In this document: one piece after another, positions 1 through 13,400 of the stretch
How the letters are laid out: each line of letters opens with the position of its first letter
Numbering within the stretch: the first letter of the stretch is position 1
Assembly: GCA_936450465.1 (NCBI GenBank)
Contig: OW388291.1
Location: forward strand, 84,675,099-84,739,098
DNA: 64,000 nucleotides
Source of the DNA: Gibbula magus
Taxonomy: Eukaryota > Mollusca > Gastropoda > Trochida > Trochidae
Reading direction: 5' to 3'
Notes under the pieces: generated by a model
Seen by the model: only the letters and a program-made list of their open reading frames with translations
Told to the model about the DNA's origin: nothing
Databases searched by the model: none
Made by a program: the position numbers and the translations under genes

Positions 1-1440
1 CCACACAGAACTTTAACTATAGGACAGAGTGAACACAAACCTTGCATGCAGTGAATGGAACGTTTAAAGACTATATATGTATGTACTATTTGTATGGATG
101 AGATAAGGCAAACAAAAACAAAAATTCTTCTTATATCTTAAAAAGAAACTGAATTTTTAATTTTAGAATTCGTGTAATATTTTCTGATCTTGCTCAAAGT
201 GCAATGAAGGTTAATAATTTATGCAGAATATCATTCTGAATTCTGTTAACTTTGCTATTTGCCTCGCTCTGATGCTTAAGCGCTTTCTAGAGGTGGTTTT
301 GCTCCTCTAAGAATAACATGTTTAGCTCGTAATGCTTTTATTGTGGACCACATGTTTACAGCACTGTCCACTACACGTATATTCGTTTGCCAGATAAGTC
401 CCTTTAAATAAATGAATACAAGTTAATGTTATTTTTTATGACTTTTGATCATTTTGATAAGATAATAGTTTAATGACCCATCCGAAAGTCTCTTTTGATT
501 TAAATAAGGCGACGACAGACCTTACTGTACTCTAAACTTGAATAATATGTGTAATAATAATAATATGAAATATGTGTATCATATACCCTTATGTTTGGAA
601 ATTGTACACGTTGCGTCTCATGTAAACACGCTAAACACGCTAAACACGCTAAACACTTAGCTCATATTAGGTTTATAGCATCCGTAATAAAGTATTCAAT
701 ATTAAATACAAAATCATGCATGCATGCATCTTAAGATTCGCTATACAATCGTGGAATATGAAAATACTTCAGGATGGTAGAGAAACAAAACTTAAGATAT
801 ATTTTCATTCTTTGGCTTGCTTTATGTAAAGGTTTCTGGTCAAATGTTTGTTGATTTAAAATCAATATTATACTCACCAAACTTGAATAAATAGAGATTA
901 ACCAAGTATGTATCCGTTTCATTTATATCATATTTTTGGACTAAAACATAACATATTTTTCTTGATTCTATGTTTATTTCATAAGTTGAGTAAAGACCTT
1001 ATACTATTACAAATAATGAATATTTTGCGCTTAGTCGGTAGTATATAGTGACAAATAAAGGACAATGAAAACGTATAGTTATACTATACTGCATTGGATA
1101 ACTTTATGTTACAGACCGATGCCCAATGTATTCGTCCATGACTAAACTTCCAAAGAGGTGTAGCAAAAATAATGTTCATTAATCTAATTTTCTTCCGATA
1201 ACTGTTCAATTTTGAAAAAAAACCCATTATCTTGGTTAATGATCACATAACCCCGCTTTAATGTTCCGTGATCATCGCACATTCACCAGACATGTTACTG
1301 AACATTGAACCAATCACTTGCTTTCATTTGGACTAATTTGTCGAGCGTCATCTTCAAATATGGAAGATGTTTCATACACATCCAAATGATGAGATTAATC
1401 ATATACATTATTAATTAAAGCATCTGATATGACGTTTCGG
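1..1440. other. AT-rich non-coding DNA
   Basis: I see no coding frame, splice-flanked exon or transposon terminus here. The only structure is a short tandem run of the nonamer GCTAAACAC at about 626-656. The stretch lies upstream of the proposed host gene and could hold distal regulatory DNA, but nothing in the sequence shows it. Confidence 0.6.
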
Positions 1441-1450
1441 TTACTACATG

Positions 1451-1510
1451 TACACTACTGCGCAGAACATTTCGCGAAATCCGGTGTATTTAATTCTGCA
1501 CAGTAGTGTA
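1451..1510. repeat. Short inverted-repeat element (hairpin)
   Basis: Arms of 17 bp at 1451-1467 and 1494-1510 are inverted copies with one mismatch (core ACTACTGYGCAGAA) around a 26-bp spacer. A minimal foldback or solo-terminus MITE is the likeliest explanation. No target duplication is evident. Confidence 0.6.
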
Positions 1511-1654
1511 GTTACTACCATGTTACCACAGGTTACCATGGATGTTCTGATAAGAGAACATTATTTCTAATACGAATTCCGGTGTGTACCAATGCGTATC
1601 TTAGTATATCCTATGATGGCTGAGAGGGGCCATTTGATTTCGTGTTAACTTTCC

Positions 1655-4025
1655 AATTTCGCGGGGAAAAAAAACGAAATCGCCAAATTGCAAAACGAAA
1701 TCGCGAAACTATGGTGGCTGATTTCTGCCATTCGCGTCTTCGCTACTTCCTGTTATTCTAAGCAAGGGCGAAATAGCGAAGTGGCGATGCGAAGTGGCGA
1801 TGCGAAGTAGCGAGGTGGCGATGCGATGTAGCGAAAATGCGATGCGAAGTAACGAAAAGGCGATGCGAAGTAGCGATGCGAAATAGCTAAATAGCGAAGA
1901 TTTTTGTTTCGCTACTTCGCATCGCCACTTCGCTACTTCTCATCGCCACTTCGCTATTTCCCATCGCCACTTCGCTTCTTCGCTCCATCGTGTCTTCGCT
2001 TCTTCGCCGCGAAGTGACGAAGAAGCGAAGACACGATGTAGCGAAGTAGCGAAGTTGCGAAGAGGCGAAGTGACGACGCGAAGAAGCGAAGTGGCGATGC
2101 GAAGTGGCGAAGTAGCGAAGACGCGAAATGGCGAAATGACGAATTTGCGAAGTAGCGAATTGGCGAAGTGGCGAAATAACGAACTGACGAAGTGGCGAAG
2201 TAACGATGCGAAGTAGCGAAGTGGCGATGGGAAGTAGCGAAGTGGCGATACGAAGTAGAGAAGTCGCGATGCGAAGTAGTGAAGTAGCGATGAGAAGTAG
2301 CGAAGCAAAACCTTCGCTATTTCGCTATTTCGCATCGCTACTTCGCATCGCGTCTTCGCTACTTCGCATCGCATCTTCGTTACTTCGAATCGCCGCTTCG
2401 CTACTTCGCATCGCCACCTCGCTACTTCGCATCGCCACTTCGCTATTTCGCCCTTGCTTAGAATAACAGGAAGTAGCGAAGACGCGAATGGCAGAAATCA
2501 GCTACCATAGATTTCTGCCATTCGCGTCTTCGCTACTTCCTGTTCCTCTAAGCTAGGGCGAAATAGCGAAGTGGCGATGCGAAGTAGCGAGTAGGCGAAG
2601 CGAAGTAGCGAAGCGGCGATGCGAAGTAACGAAGTAGCGATACGAAATAGCGAAGACGCGAAGGGTTTTATTCACTACTTCGCATCGCTACTTCACTACT
2701 TCGCATCGCTACTTCGCTTCTTCGCATCGTTACTTTGCCACTTCGTCAGTTCGTCATTTCGCCACTTCGCCACTTAGCCACTTCGCTACTTCGCCAATTC
2801 GTCATTTCGCCATTTCGCGTCTTTGCTACTTCGCCACTTCGCATCGCCACTTCGCTATTTCGCATCGCCACTTCGCTACTTCGCATCACTTCTTCGCTAC
2901 TTCGCCTCTTCGCAAATTCGCTATTTCGTTACCTCGTGTCTTCGCTACTTCGTCACTTAGCGACGAAGTAGCGAAGACACGATGAAGCGAAGAAGCGAAG
3001 TGGCGATGCGAAATAGTATGGTGGCTGATTTCTGCCATTCGCGTCTTCGCTACTTCCTGTTATTCTAAGCAAGGGCGAAATAGCGAAGTGGCGATGCGAA
3101 GTAGCGAGGGGGCGATGCGAAGTAGCGAAGCGGCGATGCGAAGTAACGAATATGCGATGCGAAGTAGCGAAGACGCGATGCGAAGTAGCTATGCGAAATA
3201 GCGAAATAGCGAAGGTTTTGCTTCGCTACTTCTCATCGCTACTTCACTACTTCGCATCGCGACTTCTCTACTTCGTATCGCGACTTCTCTACTTCGTATC
3301 GCCACTTCGCTACTTCCCATCGCCACTTCGCTACTTCGCATCGTTACTTCGCCACTTCGTCAGTTCGTTATTTCGCCACTTCGCCAATTCGCTTCTTCGC
3401 TAATTCGCTTATTCGCCCCTTCGCCACTTCGCCAATTCGTCATTTCGCCATTTCGCGTCTTCGCTACTTCGCCACTTCGCATCGCCACTTGGCTACTTCG
3501 CATCGCCACTTCGCTACTTCGCATCGCTACTTCGCTACTTCGCTAGTTCGCCTCTTCGCTACTTCGCTACATCGTGTCTTCGCTTCTTCGGCAATTCGCG
3601 GCGAAGTAGCGAAGACACGATAGAGCGAAGAAGCGAAGTGGCGATGGGAAATAGCGAAGTGGCGATGAGAAGTAGCGAAGTGGCGATGCGAAGTAGCGAA
3701 GCAAAAGTCTTCGCTATTTAGCTATTTCGCATCGCTACTTCGCATCGCCTTTTCGTTACTTCGCATCGCATTTTCGCTACTTCGCATCGCGTCTTCGCTA
3801 CTTCGCATCGCCACTTTGCTATTTCGCCCTAGATTCTAATAACACGAAGTAGCGAAGACGCGAATGGCAGAAATCAGCCACCATACGAAACGAAATCGCG
3901 AAGGAGCGAAACGTCCGCGAAACGAAATCGCGAAGGAGCGAAATTGCGAAGGAGCGAAATCGCGAAGAGGCGAAATCATGAAAAAGCAAAATTGCGAAGG
4001 AGCGAAATCGCGAAGGACACTCATG
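1655..4025. repeat. Palindromic array of CGAAGTAGCGAAGTGG-type repeats
   Basis: About 2.3 kb is built almost only from short words (GCGAAGTAGCGA, GTGGCGATGCGA and relatives). The strand bias flips repeatedly, so purine-rich runs are followed by their own reverse complements. Three foldback units can be delimited: 1711-2508, about 2509-3017 and 3018-3884. The first and third open with ATGGTGGCTGATTTCTGCC and close with its inverse (GGCAGAAATCAGCYACCAT). The flanks (1660-1710 and 3885-4020) carry a related CGAAATCGCGAAGGAG tandem repeat. Many ORFs cross it in all frames, all with simple periodic R/S/F/A/L content, which is what a stop-poor repeat gives. It is best read as an expanded foldback element or MITE-derived satellite. 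Confidence 0.85.
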
Positions 4026-4924
4026 CATTCTCAAGTGCACAATGAGTTAAAAATGACGTCGTCCTTATAAACTAATTGTTTTATGATAAATGTAACGTTA
4101 ATTGAGGACAATGCTAGATCGATACAAAAGCAAATCGAACTGGTAATATGAACGACGGATAATAGGTAAGTTGTTATTGTTTATATTTGTTAGAGAAGTA
4201 AGAGTAAGTAAGAGTAACCTTGGAATACGTCAAAATACTAATGCCGCCAACAAGAGCTGCCATATTAACTGATCATGAACAACCTTTTTCTCGACAGACA
4301 AAAGTTTTTCCACTGGGTGGGTCTAGTGAAGGTACATAGCTCTGACAGAGGTAATGTAGTGGAAACGATAGGGAGAACGGAATACCGGTATCTTCTCTTA
4401 GCTAGGGTGTGTCAGAGGATTTTCTATTGAATAACGTTATCCGTATCAAGTTCTTTCAACTCTTGGATAGCTATAGTTTACAATTGCTACAACTTTGGAA
4501 CAAGACATGTAATATATAGTTAGAATTTTAACATTTCGAGTCAATCGTAGTTAGGGAGAAAAGTCGCGAAATGCCGACTTTCTACATGAAAACAGCAAAT
4601 ATACATGGATGAACCCAATATTTTATGTAGGTTTAAGTTGAATATGACAATCTAGGACTTTTATCGAAGTTATTGCATTCACAGATTAACCGAAGTCCAA
4701 ATATTAGCAAAATTAAAACTATTCACATTGATGATAGTTGCTCCTGTTGACAAACACACTGTCCGGGTTGTTGAAAATGAACAGTAGGGGTAGTTAGTCT
4801 GATAGTTGTTAGTAGGTAAAAAGGCCGAAATAATCATATCACATGTTTTTGAAATACAAACATTTTGATGGCAGAATTATTTATTACGTTTCTTTGTTCT
4901 TAAGATGATTTAAAACGTTCTTTG
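4026..4924. other. Unannotated non-coding DNA
   Basis: No supported gene. A GTAAGT occurs at about 4166, but every upstream frame is closed by stops within a few codons, so a coding exon is not supported. Confidence 0.5.
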
Positions 4925-5358
4925 GAATATGTTTTAATAACTCAGCCTTGTGGCGCACCTGTGGCTGTACAAACACATGATGAATCAGTACCATTTACAC
5001 AAACAAATTGTGGTCTGTTGACCAGAAAGGAATTTATCCATCTAATCAAATTTGAGTTGACATCCAATGGCATGGCATGTCTAAGAGTTTCTTCATTAAT
5101 ACATGAGGTTGAATGGTATTAAATGCTGAGCTGAAGTCTATACAAATAATATCCTTACATATGAACCACAATTCTCTAAATGTTTATATATTTTGTTCAA
5201 AAGGGTAATAGTAGCATCCTCAACTCCTCTACTAGGCCTGTATGCAAATTGTAACGGATCTAATCGAAATAAGTATATCATCACTTGAAGGAAGAGAGTC
5301 TAGAACCAATGTCCTATTATATGAGAAGTCAACAGAATCAAATCTTGAATAAATAGTA
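4925..5358 (-). pseudogene. Decayed LINE reverse-transcriptase fragment
   Basis: Read on the minus strand from about 5260 down, it encodes recognisable non-LTR reverse-transcriptase blocks: QFAYRPSRGVEDA, then LFVDFSSAFNTIQP (the catalytic FVDFSSAFNT block), then after a frameshift RWINSFLVNRPQFVCVNG and TGAPQG. The cysteine codon expected after TGAPQG is a TGA stop. At least two frameshifts and this stop make it a dead copy. Sequence at 5260-5358 continues upstream in LINE sense (SVDFSYNRTLVLDSLPSSDD). The + strand ORF at 4922-5122 is its antisense shadow. CR1/Rex-like ancestry is likely, but the clade is not resolved. Confidence 0.8.
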
Positions 5359-5719
5359 TTAAAGGGGCAGTAGCACGTTTTTTGCAAATTTTATTTTTTC
5401 AAATTTCCCATTTATAATGATAGTTTATGCCATTTATATTTACTTGAGAGGGTAAAACATCTTATCACACAAACCAATTATTGTAATAACGGTGTTGCGT
5501 ATAAAGCAAAAATTGCATGGCGGCCATTTTATTGTGAACACATTTGATTATTTTGAATGAAAAAACGATTCTCATGGTTTTCCGGAACATGTAGGCCCTA
5601 CACTCATTTTAAACTTGATTTTCTGAAAGAGAGAAGGGTGTTTTACTTTTGGTGACATTATTCTTCAAATACATTTAATTGACTTATTTGGGCTAAAAAA
5701 CGTGCTACTGCCCCTTTAA
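5359..5719. mobile_element. TTAA-flanked MITE, copy 1
   Basis: A 361-bp element (TTAA included) with terminal inverted repeats AGGGGCAGTAGCACGTTTTTT and its inverse, bounded by TTAA on both sides. No coding capacity. It has landed inside the LINE fragment and separates its two halves. A second copy in opposite orientation is at 36375-36736. TTAA duplication suggests mobilisation by a piggyBac-type transposase, which is inference. Confidence 0.85.
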
Positions 5720-5995
5720 GTTCATTTGAGAAGGTGATGTTATCGAATGTCCTGAGGCTTTGTCACAGATCCTATGATAGTTGTGATCAGTCCACTCCAT
5801 ACACCGCGTATGTTATTTTCTGATTTTTTTTTCTATTTTGGATTTATAATCATCTTTACACTTTCTTGTCAGATGAACAATTTCCTTTTGAATTTCCTTT
5901 ACTTTAACTTTATCCCCTTCACGAAACGCCCTTTTCTTATCATTCAAAACAGACTTAAATTGCTTTGTCACCCATAGCTTATTATTAGGACGTAA
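5720..5995 (-). pseudogene. Decayed LINE fragment upstream of the RT core
   Basis: The minus strand reads NNKLWVTKQFKSVLNDKKR, then AFREGDKVKVKEIQKEIVHL, then CKDDYKSKIEKKI. This lysine-rich linker lies between endonuclease and RT in many non-LTR elements ('PWVTKELK...KKRAF' pattern). After a frameshift it continues into a VWSGL-like motif. It is in line with the RT fragment at 4925-5358 and is separated from it only by the MITE, so both are remnants of one insertion. Confidence 0.75.
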
Positions 5996-6338
5996 AAGCA
6001 GATGGTTAATAAATGATTAGCTTTATTTCCAATTCAGTTGGCAAATTCTAGTATTTGCCTTTTGAAGTTCAATTAACACAATACTTTTGAACATCAAAAA
6101 TGATTTATGAGACATTATTGTTCTTTTCATCAAATTATGAATTCATTAATCAATCATCTTGTGACATACACGTTTTTGTGCAACCAGTTGTTAAGTTAAG
6201 TAATTCCATTTTCTGGTGATTTTTTAAGAACAGAACTCTGAAGAAAACACCTTTAACTTCAAATTATTAACTCATTTCACTTCAACATTAGTATATTCTC
6301 ATTTATTGGTATTGACTAGAATTTTCAAAGAGGGACCG
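5996..6338. other. Unannotated non-coding DNA
   Basis: AT-rich. No ORF, repeat terminus or splice-flanked exon was recognised. Confidence 0.4.
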
Positions 6339-6519
6339 ACAGGGGTCGAAATTAAACTTTTCAATGCAGTAGCATTTCTAAAAGTACTAGTTCAGACATA
6401 TTCCAGCTAGCCAAATACATCTCCAAAATCATTCGGACTACCAGTTTTTACACTCTACTAGCCCAGCTTCTTTTTCACTAGCCATGGGCTAGCGGGCTAG
6501 TGCTATTTTTTACCCCTGT
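6339..6519. mobile_element. Small MITE with ACAGGGGT termini
   Basis: Termini ACAGGGGTCGAAAT and TTTTTACCCCTGT are inverted repeats. The interior near the right end folds on CTAGCC/GGGCTAG words. It is 181 bp, without an ORF, and no clear target duplication could be fixed. Confidence 0.6.
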
Positions 6520-7265
6520 ATTGTGCCATTATCTCTCGCTAACTCATGAACAAAGATATTTTACGAACGCTTTATTCATGCTGAAATGTCTAAGTGAAAT
6601 AAATAGATATGAAAATAGAGCAAGTCCTATTGCTTGCAATTAACTTGCCTCCAACATGTTCACTCAGGGGTCCACACATGTGTTGCAAGCCACAAGTTTT
6701 ATACAAACAAATTGCACCGTGTGAACGAGCCTTTATATTTTGCTGGCGTTATAATTTCTGATAACTGTTGTTGTGAAGTCACAAGAAGAATGCCAAAAAA
6801 GAATTTTAGAAATGAAAACACGTAACTAAAAGTGTATTTGTGTGTGCAAATCAGTGTGTTGTAAATCAGGTGTTCATGGATAGAGATTATTACCAGAGGA
6901 AGTTTGTCCTATGACTTTTACTTTTATTGTCCGAGCGAGAGCGAGGGTTATACATACTTTTGCACGAGTTTCGTAAAAGTCATATGGCACACTTTCGAGT
7001 GTATTCATTTCTTTATTACCCATTCTGGGCCCTATTCCATTTGATTCGCGTAAAATTATTTAGGAAAAAGGACCGCTTCCCGTTCAAGTCAAGCTACAGT
7101 GAAGCCACGAACAGACGACGAAATACGGGAAGTCGCGGTGAAACAATGGTTGCTAGGCAAACTTGATATGTGCACATGTACTCATATCAATAATATTAAC
7201 TCAAACATATGGGTAATACCCTAACGGTAGCACTAACAACGCAGAGGTAAACCTGTGTTCGAATA
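6520..7265. other. Upstream flank of the proposed gene
   Basis: Non-coding as far as I can see. It contains a 79-codon ORF (6927-7166) without family resemblance. It would hold the promoter and 5' UTR of the gene starting at 7266, but no TATA box or initiator can be assigned. Confidence 0.4.
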
Positions 7266-7400
7266 ATGCTATCAATATTCAGCGACTGCTGTGGGTCAGT
7301 ACTGTTTGAGAGGGGAGACAACTGCAGTGGTTTCAACTTTGACACGATTCATCGATCTGTTGGCTCTGGCAAGTTTCATCCATTCGCGGAAGAAGGGGCG
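7266..7400 (+). CDS. Exon 1 (start codon exon)
   Basis: Forty-five codons from ATG, ending exactly in phase 0 at the donor GCG|GTGAGT. The peptide begins MLSIFSDCCGSVLFERGD and ends KFHPFAEEGA, a non-repetitive composition unlike the surrounding noise. No earlier in-frame ATG is needed. The function is unknown. Confidence 0.6.
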
Positions 7401-10400
7401 GTGAGTTTATCTGGTTAAAATTATGTTTTCTTTGTTTCCAATCTGAATTTATTATTTTGACATACGTGTATACAGGAATGACATAATAGGTCGTGGATTT
7501 TTTTGAAGACAGGCGAGGATTTTAGAGAGTCGGTCACTCGCTAAGTCTCTCGACTTGGTTCAATCATGTGCACATTTCAATGTTGAGTCTCACGAATGCA
7601 GCATGGTACTTGTAGCTGATTACTGACACTGGTGAGGAAGCCGTCGCACATATCATCTAGACACACTCAATCCACTGATCAGTCAGATTTTATTTTGCAG
7701 TTGTAGTTTATCAAGTCATTCATGCATGACAGTGGTAATATTTTCATGCATTGAAGTAAATAATCTTTAAAGAAATTTAAAGTATTGTTACAAATGCAGC
7801 TAATGAACCTATTAGTGTTACAAATACCGGTGACAAATATATCATAGCTGTCAACCCCTGAAAGATCCGGGGGCGGGATAGCGCAGTGGTTAGAGTGTTC
7901 GACTTCAGATCGAGAGGTCGGGGGGTTGAATCCCGCCATGGGCATGGCAACTTTGTCTGCAGTAGAGAACTGTTCTACAAGCAGTAAGGTTTGGGTGGAA
8001 TGCTACACTGAATGTCAGTGCAGTACCACCCATGGTTCGCTAGTTCCAGCCATTGCTCGCAGGTTTCACTGCAATATGCTTAGCCACATTGCCTTGCAGG
8101 CTTTCTTCATACCATAATACTAGCATCCGTTATATAAGTAAAATACCCTTGAAAGCGGCGTTAAACCATAACTCACTTCACCTGACAGATCCAATAAGTG
8201 AGAAACCGGTCCAAGGGATTCCTGCTTGGGGGTGCAATTGGGGTAGCAGGGGGGCGAAGTCCTGGTTGGGGATGCAGGTGGGCAAGTCCTGGTTGGGGGG
8301 GGTGGGGGGGGGGGGGGGGGGGGGCAAAGTCATGTTTGGGGATGCAGGTGGGTGAAGTCCTGGTTGGGGATGCAGCGGGGTGAAGTCCTCCGAGTTGGGG
8401 GGAGGCTTGGATGGAATTGAAGAGTGATGGGAAGGGAAGGGGAGCATATGGTTAAGGCTTTGTGCAATAGTTCTCTACAAGTCTACAGGACCATAAGGTA
8501 TTGCAACTTTAGAAGAAAATTTATTTTTATCACCAAATTTTATATCATTTTGTATCATGATTTGCAGAATATGTCTACACCATTTGAACTGGAAGAGTCA
8601 GAAATTCAGATATTTGGACAACAAATTGACTCAAAATTTAAGTCATTTTTTCTTTTCTTCACTCACACTGGTAAATGTTGGTGACCATGGACTATTTCAA
8701 GGTCATGTCAAGGAAATGTGCTTTATCTGGAGTAAAATGAATGTATGTTACCTTCAGGTGACACAATCAATTTGCTATAATGATATAGATACTGAGGATT
8801 CTTTGGATTACTATTTTATAACACTTGAATTTTAAAATTGTTTTTCAAGACACACCTTTTGTTATGCCCAAACATCTTTCTGGACAATTTCAAATTATGA
8901 ATGAATACATTTGGAGAGGAAATAACATTAACTGTTACAAAATATTGTTGATATTTAGTAACATCGGGTCAGAAGTGGAAATCGCTTGAGAAAATCCTTA
9001 AAGGTCATGTAAACTGACATTCTCATTAAACAGAGGTTACTCAAGTCAGAACTACCTCCATAGGTCAACAACATGAGGAGGGAATTATAGAAAAGTCACC
9101 TGATGACCACCTTTTTAGTTGAAATTTTAACATAGTTCCATAAATATAGCTCTAAAATACATGTCGATTCATGTCTGTTATTTCAACATAATCCGATATA
9201 ACATCATTTGAATTAACCTTTGGGTGTAACCGTGTAATTCTCATTGTCCTGTAGACCATTATCATTATCACACTACCCGTACTGTACAGTTCACTTTCAA
9301 CAATCTTTACAGAGTGTTTGTTTACAAGAGCAAAAACTTTAAATCTATAACTTTTGTATGATACTTGGCGTCAATCAATCGATAATTATTAGTACTGGAT
9401 GTAAGTCCTTCCTAAATTTTCCAGTTCAACCCCAATTGATGAATGTAAATAAGACTGTAGTCAAGCCATGTCGAGGAAAGCAATAATTCCCTTTAGCTTT
9501 TACTTATTTCATGATGATTATCAGAATAGCGTGTTCAATTTGTTGTTAAAAGCCTTCCTATAATATACTATATTCTGTTTGCTAAAGCCTTTCGCTTCAA
9601 TCTGAAAAAAACAATTAATGAAAAAATATATACAAATGCAATATTGTAGATATAGCATTAAAGATTATTGATCACAGCAGGGAATTCAATATATAATATT
9701 CCTATGTGACAGTAGTAGCCATGCATCTGTGCCACAATGATATGCAAGCCAATGCAAGCCTTTTTATGGTTCGTATACATTACCCTTCAGCTCATAATGA
9801 CATGTTCAATGTTTGTGTGACAGCCAGGTTCAGTAAACTTAAAATTTTCATATTCTCCTTTAGAGAAGTGATCGACCCTCAAAGCTGAAATTTTGATGGA
9901 TTATATATATGTATTTTTTTTCACAAAATGTATTTTATTTCACAAAATGTATTTTATTTCTCAAAATGTATTTTATTTCACAAAATGTATTTTATTTCAC
10001 AAAATGTATTTTATTTCACAAACTATAATCTTGATTTGTCTGAAATTTGCTTTTTCTCGATTGATACGGAAACATTAACTGTTTCTTGTTTGGAAAAAAT
10101 GGTATTACTTGGAAGTTAGTTCTGTATGCTCTCTTTATAGATTGATTGAATTGTTAATCTAGCGGTACAATTGGGTACCTGGTATGGAAGTGAATGCAAT
10201 GTGAGAAATAACCTTTATTATATACAAGTGCCTTTATTGACAGCTAGGTTGCAGACTCCCAGGGAGTTGTGAATGAAAAAAAGGAGTGTTGTTGGTCCTT
10301 TCACTAGAGTACCAGTAATTAAGTGTGTGAGCTTTGAGCTAGCCGTAAGGCCTTCATGGTGTGAACTCAGCACGGTGAAAGTACTCTCATTGTTATTATT

Positions 10401-13400
10401 ATAACTATAATTTGTATTTCAATCATAATTTATAGTTTATTTTGTTGTGACAGTTTCAACTCATCATAGTTTAAACTGAAATTGCAAAGAAAGAAATTAT
10501 TTATATTAATACATAATATTATAGATCAAAGACCGATGCTTGGACAAACCACTGTAACTTTGTGCCTCAGTGAACCCAGCTGTGGGTTCCCCGTGCCCCA
10601 AGCCCTGTGCATCAAACCCCATGCCACGTGCATCAAGCCCCATGCCATGTGCATCAAACCCCATGCCACGTGCATCAAGCCCCATGCCACGTGCATCAAG
10701 CCCCATGCCATGTGCAACCATGCACCAAGTGGCAGCGTTAGTGTTTAAATCCCCAGGGTTATTGACATCCAATGATCGAGGGCAATTGCAATGATCAGCA
10801 AGTTGGCTGGATATCAGAATCAAAGGCAGAATCATAACCACTGCAACATGGTAGTGCCTCCAGCTAGTACAGAATATGAGGGTTTTAATTCTTCTAAAAT
10901 TATAACTGAAGAGATTTAAAAGAAATTGTGAGAATATTCTTGCTTCTTGTCATTAAGTCTACATATTCACAATAACCTGCAACATGGATTTACTTCCTGC
11001 TTGTAGTGTTTTGATTTGGTATTTGCCAAGATGAATTGATGATGGGTGTCTTTTTGATTGAGATTGATTTAGTGTCATATTGGTTTCACCAGTCGCATGC
11101 CAGAAATCATCTTGCTGTCACTTCCATCTTCTGATCAATATCAAGATACTCTAGATTCCTCGTCAGCAAGTCCGTCTTTGGCTCGAAGGTTTAGGATTCC
11201 AAAAAGGACTTGAGTCCACTTTGACATGAGTACTAGAACGCTTTAATCATCAGAAAAGGGTTTCAGCAGTTGAATAGATTTTAAATTTACTTTTCAGGAT
11301 TTTCTCGTTGAAGAGGCAAGTCAGTTGCAGGATATCACTGTAAGTGGCTTGAAGTTTGACTGGTGATGTTAGTGATGGAACTTTCATTAGTAGACTGATT
11401 ATAAGATTTTATCATTGAATGCATTTCTGTTCAGTAATCTGCCAAATAAACACCACACCCAAATAAACCACCATTACTGTAAATGTAGAGTCATAGAGTT
11501 TCTTTTCTGTGAATTATAAGCCCTGTCCACTAATGTGTTTTTTTAATGTCTTATAATGTATGGGTTCTGTAAATATGCAAGACATAGCTCGAGTCAGTCT
11601 CCATCTCTGGCTAAATTAAGTCTTGCAGAACTTGCACCAGAAATGCTCAGTGGACTGTGATTCCCTAGCACGGAAAAGTGAAGAAAATGCTGCAAGGCTT
11701 GATCTAGCCAGTGATGGAAAATGGCAAGAGTTATGACATACAAAGGGAAGTTGGTGAGAGGACATGCTCCTAAAACTTCGTCCTAGAAGGAAATTATTCA
11801 GGGAGCACATAGATAATTAGATTGCTAAAATTACCCATAGATACAAATGAGTATAAGCAGGAAACTGTTTCAGGTAGCCAATCACCAATACCATTTGGAA
11901 TAAGATGATGGTTATATTCATAAAAATACAGAGTTTTCAAGTAGACCCTGTATTTTGCAAGGAGCATGTATGTAACTTACAATTATGGGGAACAGAATAA
12001 AAAAAGCTAGGGAGCAAATGCTCCCAATTTGGTTGTTGTCTTGAGGCGTGGAAGCAAAAACCAAATTACACTGTTCAAATTAAAGCCCCCTCACATGTGA
12101 TATCTTAATTAGTTTCCTCTAAGGCACTTTTTAGGTTAATTAAGATTTACAGTGCATGGGCATTTCGAATTGGTTTGAAAATATTGATATTCAGGGTGTA
12201 AAGTTGTTGAGCAACTGAGTTGTTGAATTGAATCTCTTATCATCAGTTTTGAAATAAGATTTTATAACAGTCCATTTTTTATACCAATTGTGAAGTTTTG
12301 TAACATCAGTTGAATCCTTTCTTGCCTGATCATGTGCAATGCTGATCTGTGACCGCAGGCTGGTGGGAAATTTTTGAAAGGCATTTATTAGTGAAATAAG
12401 TAAGGATAGCAATATACTCCGAAGCATGTTTCTATCATATGTTCGGACAAGGTCTCACTTGTTGTAATCCAAACATACAATATTCGTGTTGATGGGCTGT
12501 CTAGTTATAACGGGGAATTAACTCTAGGCAGATGAAATCCAAAGTCCTTGAAATAGTTATGCGCACTTTTATTTACAGGAACAATTATAACAACATAGTA
12601 ACAAGTACAACTTGTTGATAACAGCTGGTGCTTCCAGGGGCTATTTATCCAAACAGAGTTTCACCCCTGGAGCTGAGATAGTCCTATTGCTGAGTCAAGA
12701 ACCAACTGATGAACAAGGAATTATCTTGGTGTTATATAGGCAGTTAGGAGGTTAAGCCTGGTGGCTAAATGATTTCATTGGTCGAGGTCAAGTAAAACAG
12801 TTCGAACAACATGTAGACAGTTCATTGTTCTAATGGATTGACATGTCTGGATAGCTCGAAGATTAACGAAGTAATATCAATTAACACTCCTAAATGGATT
12901 ATCTTTATTTAGCCTAAGGGGTTTCTACAACTAGTACTGTCAGTGTCAGGGATTGCAAAAGGGATTAACTATTAAAGATGATGAACCTGGTAGTCAATAT
13001 GTCTGCTTATCAATTGGGGATTAAAGAATTTACTGTTACTGTCACTTGTCAGGAGATTAGCAATTAAAGATTATGCCTTAGGTAGTATGGATGTCTGCTC
13101 ATGAGTTGGGGATTGCCTTTAGCATATGTTATGTTTTCAGAATGTGTAATTTTCCTAAATTAAATATTGAAGTAATATGTCTTTGGATTAATGTATATGT
13201 ATTGTGAAATGTATTTTGAGTATGTGATGTGAAATATTTGAATAATGAAGTAATTTATCTAATGCATTAACTTGTATATATGTTCTGAACTGCTAATGTA
13301 TCTTGGATAATATCTGTGAATGTGTAATAGAGTTTCCTTATTTCTATGAAGATAGTTGTAGTATAATTTGGGTAGTAGCTAGCCCATGATATCTTCCCCT

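Noticed and set aside
1940..2374. 144-codon minus-strand ORF rich in R, S, F and L
   Set aside because: Simple-sequence translation inside the palindromic CGAAGTAG array.
12191..12427. 78-codon minus-strand ORF next to the LTR
   Set aside because: No recognisable domain, antisense to the proposed gene, and explainable by chance in AT-rich DNA.
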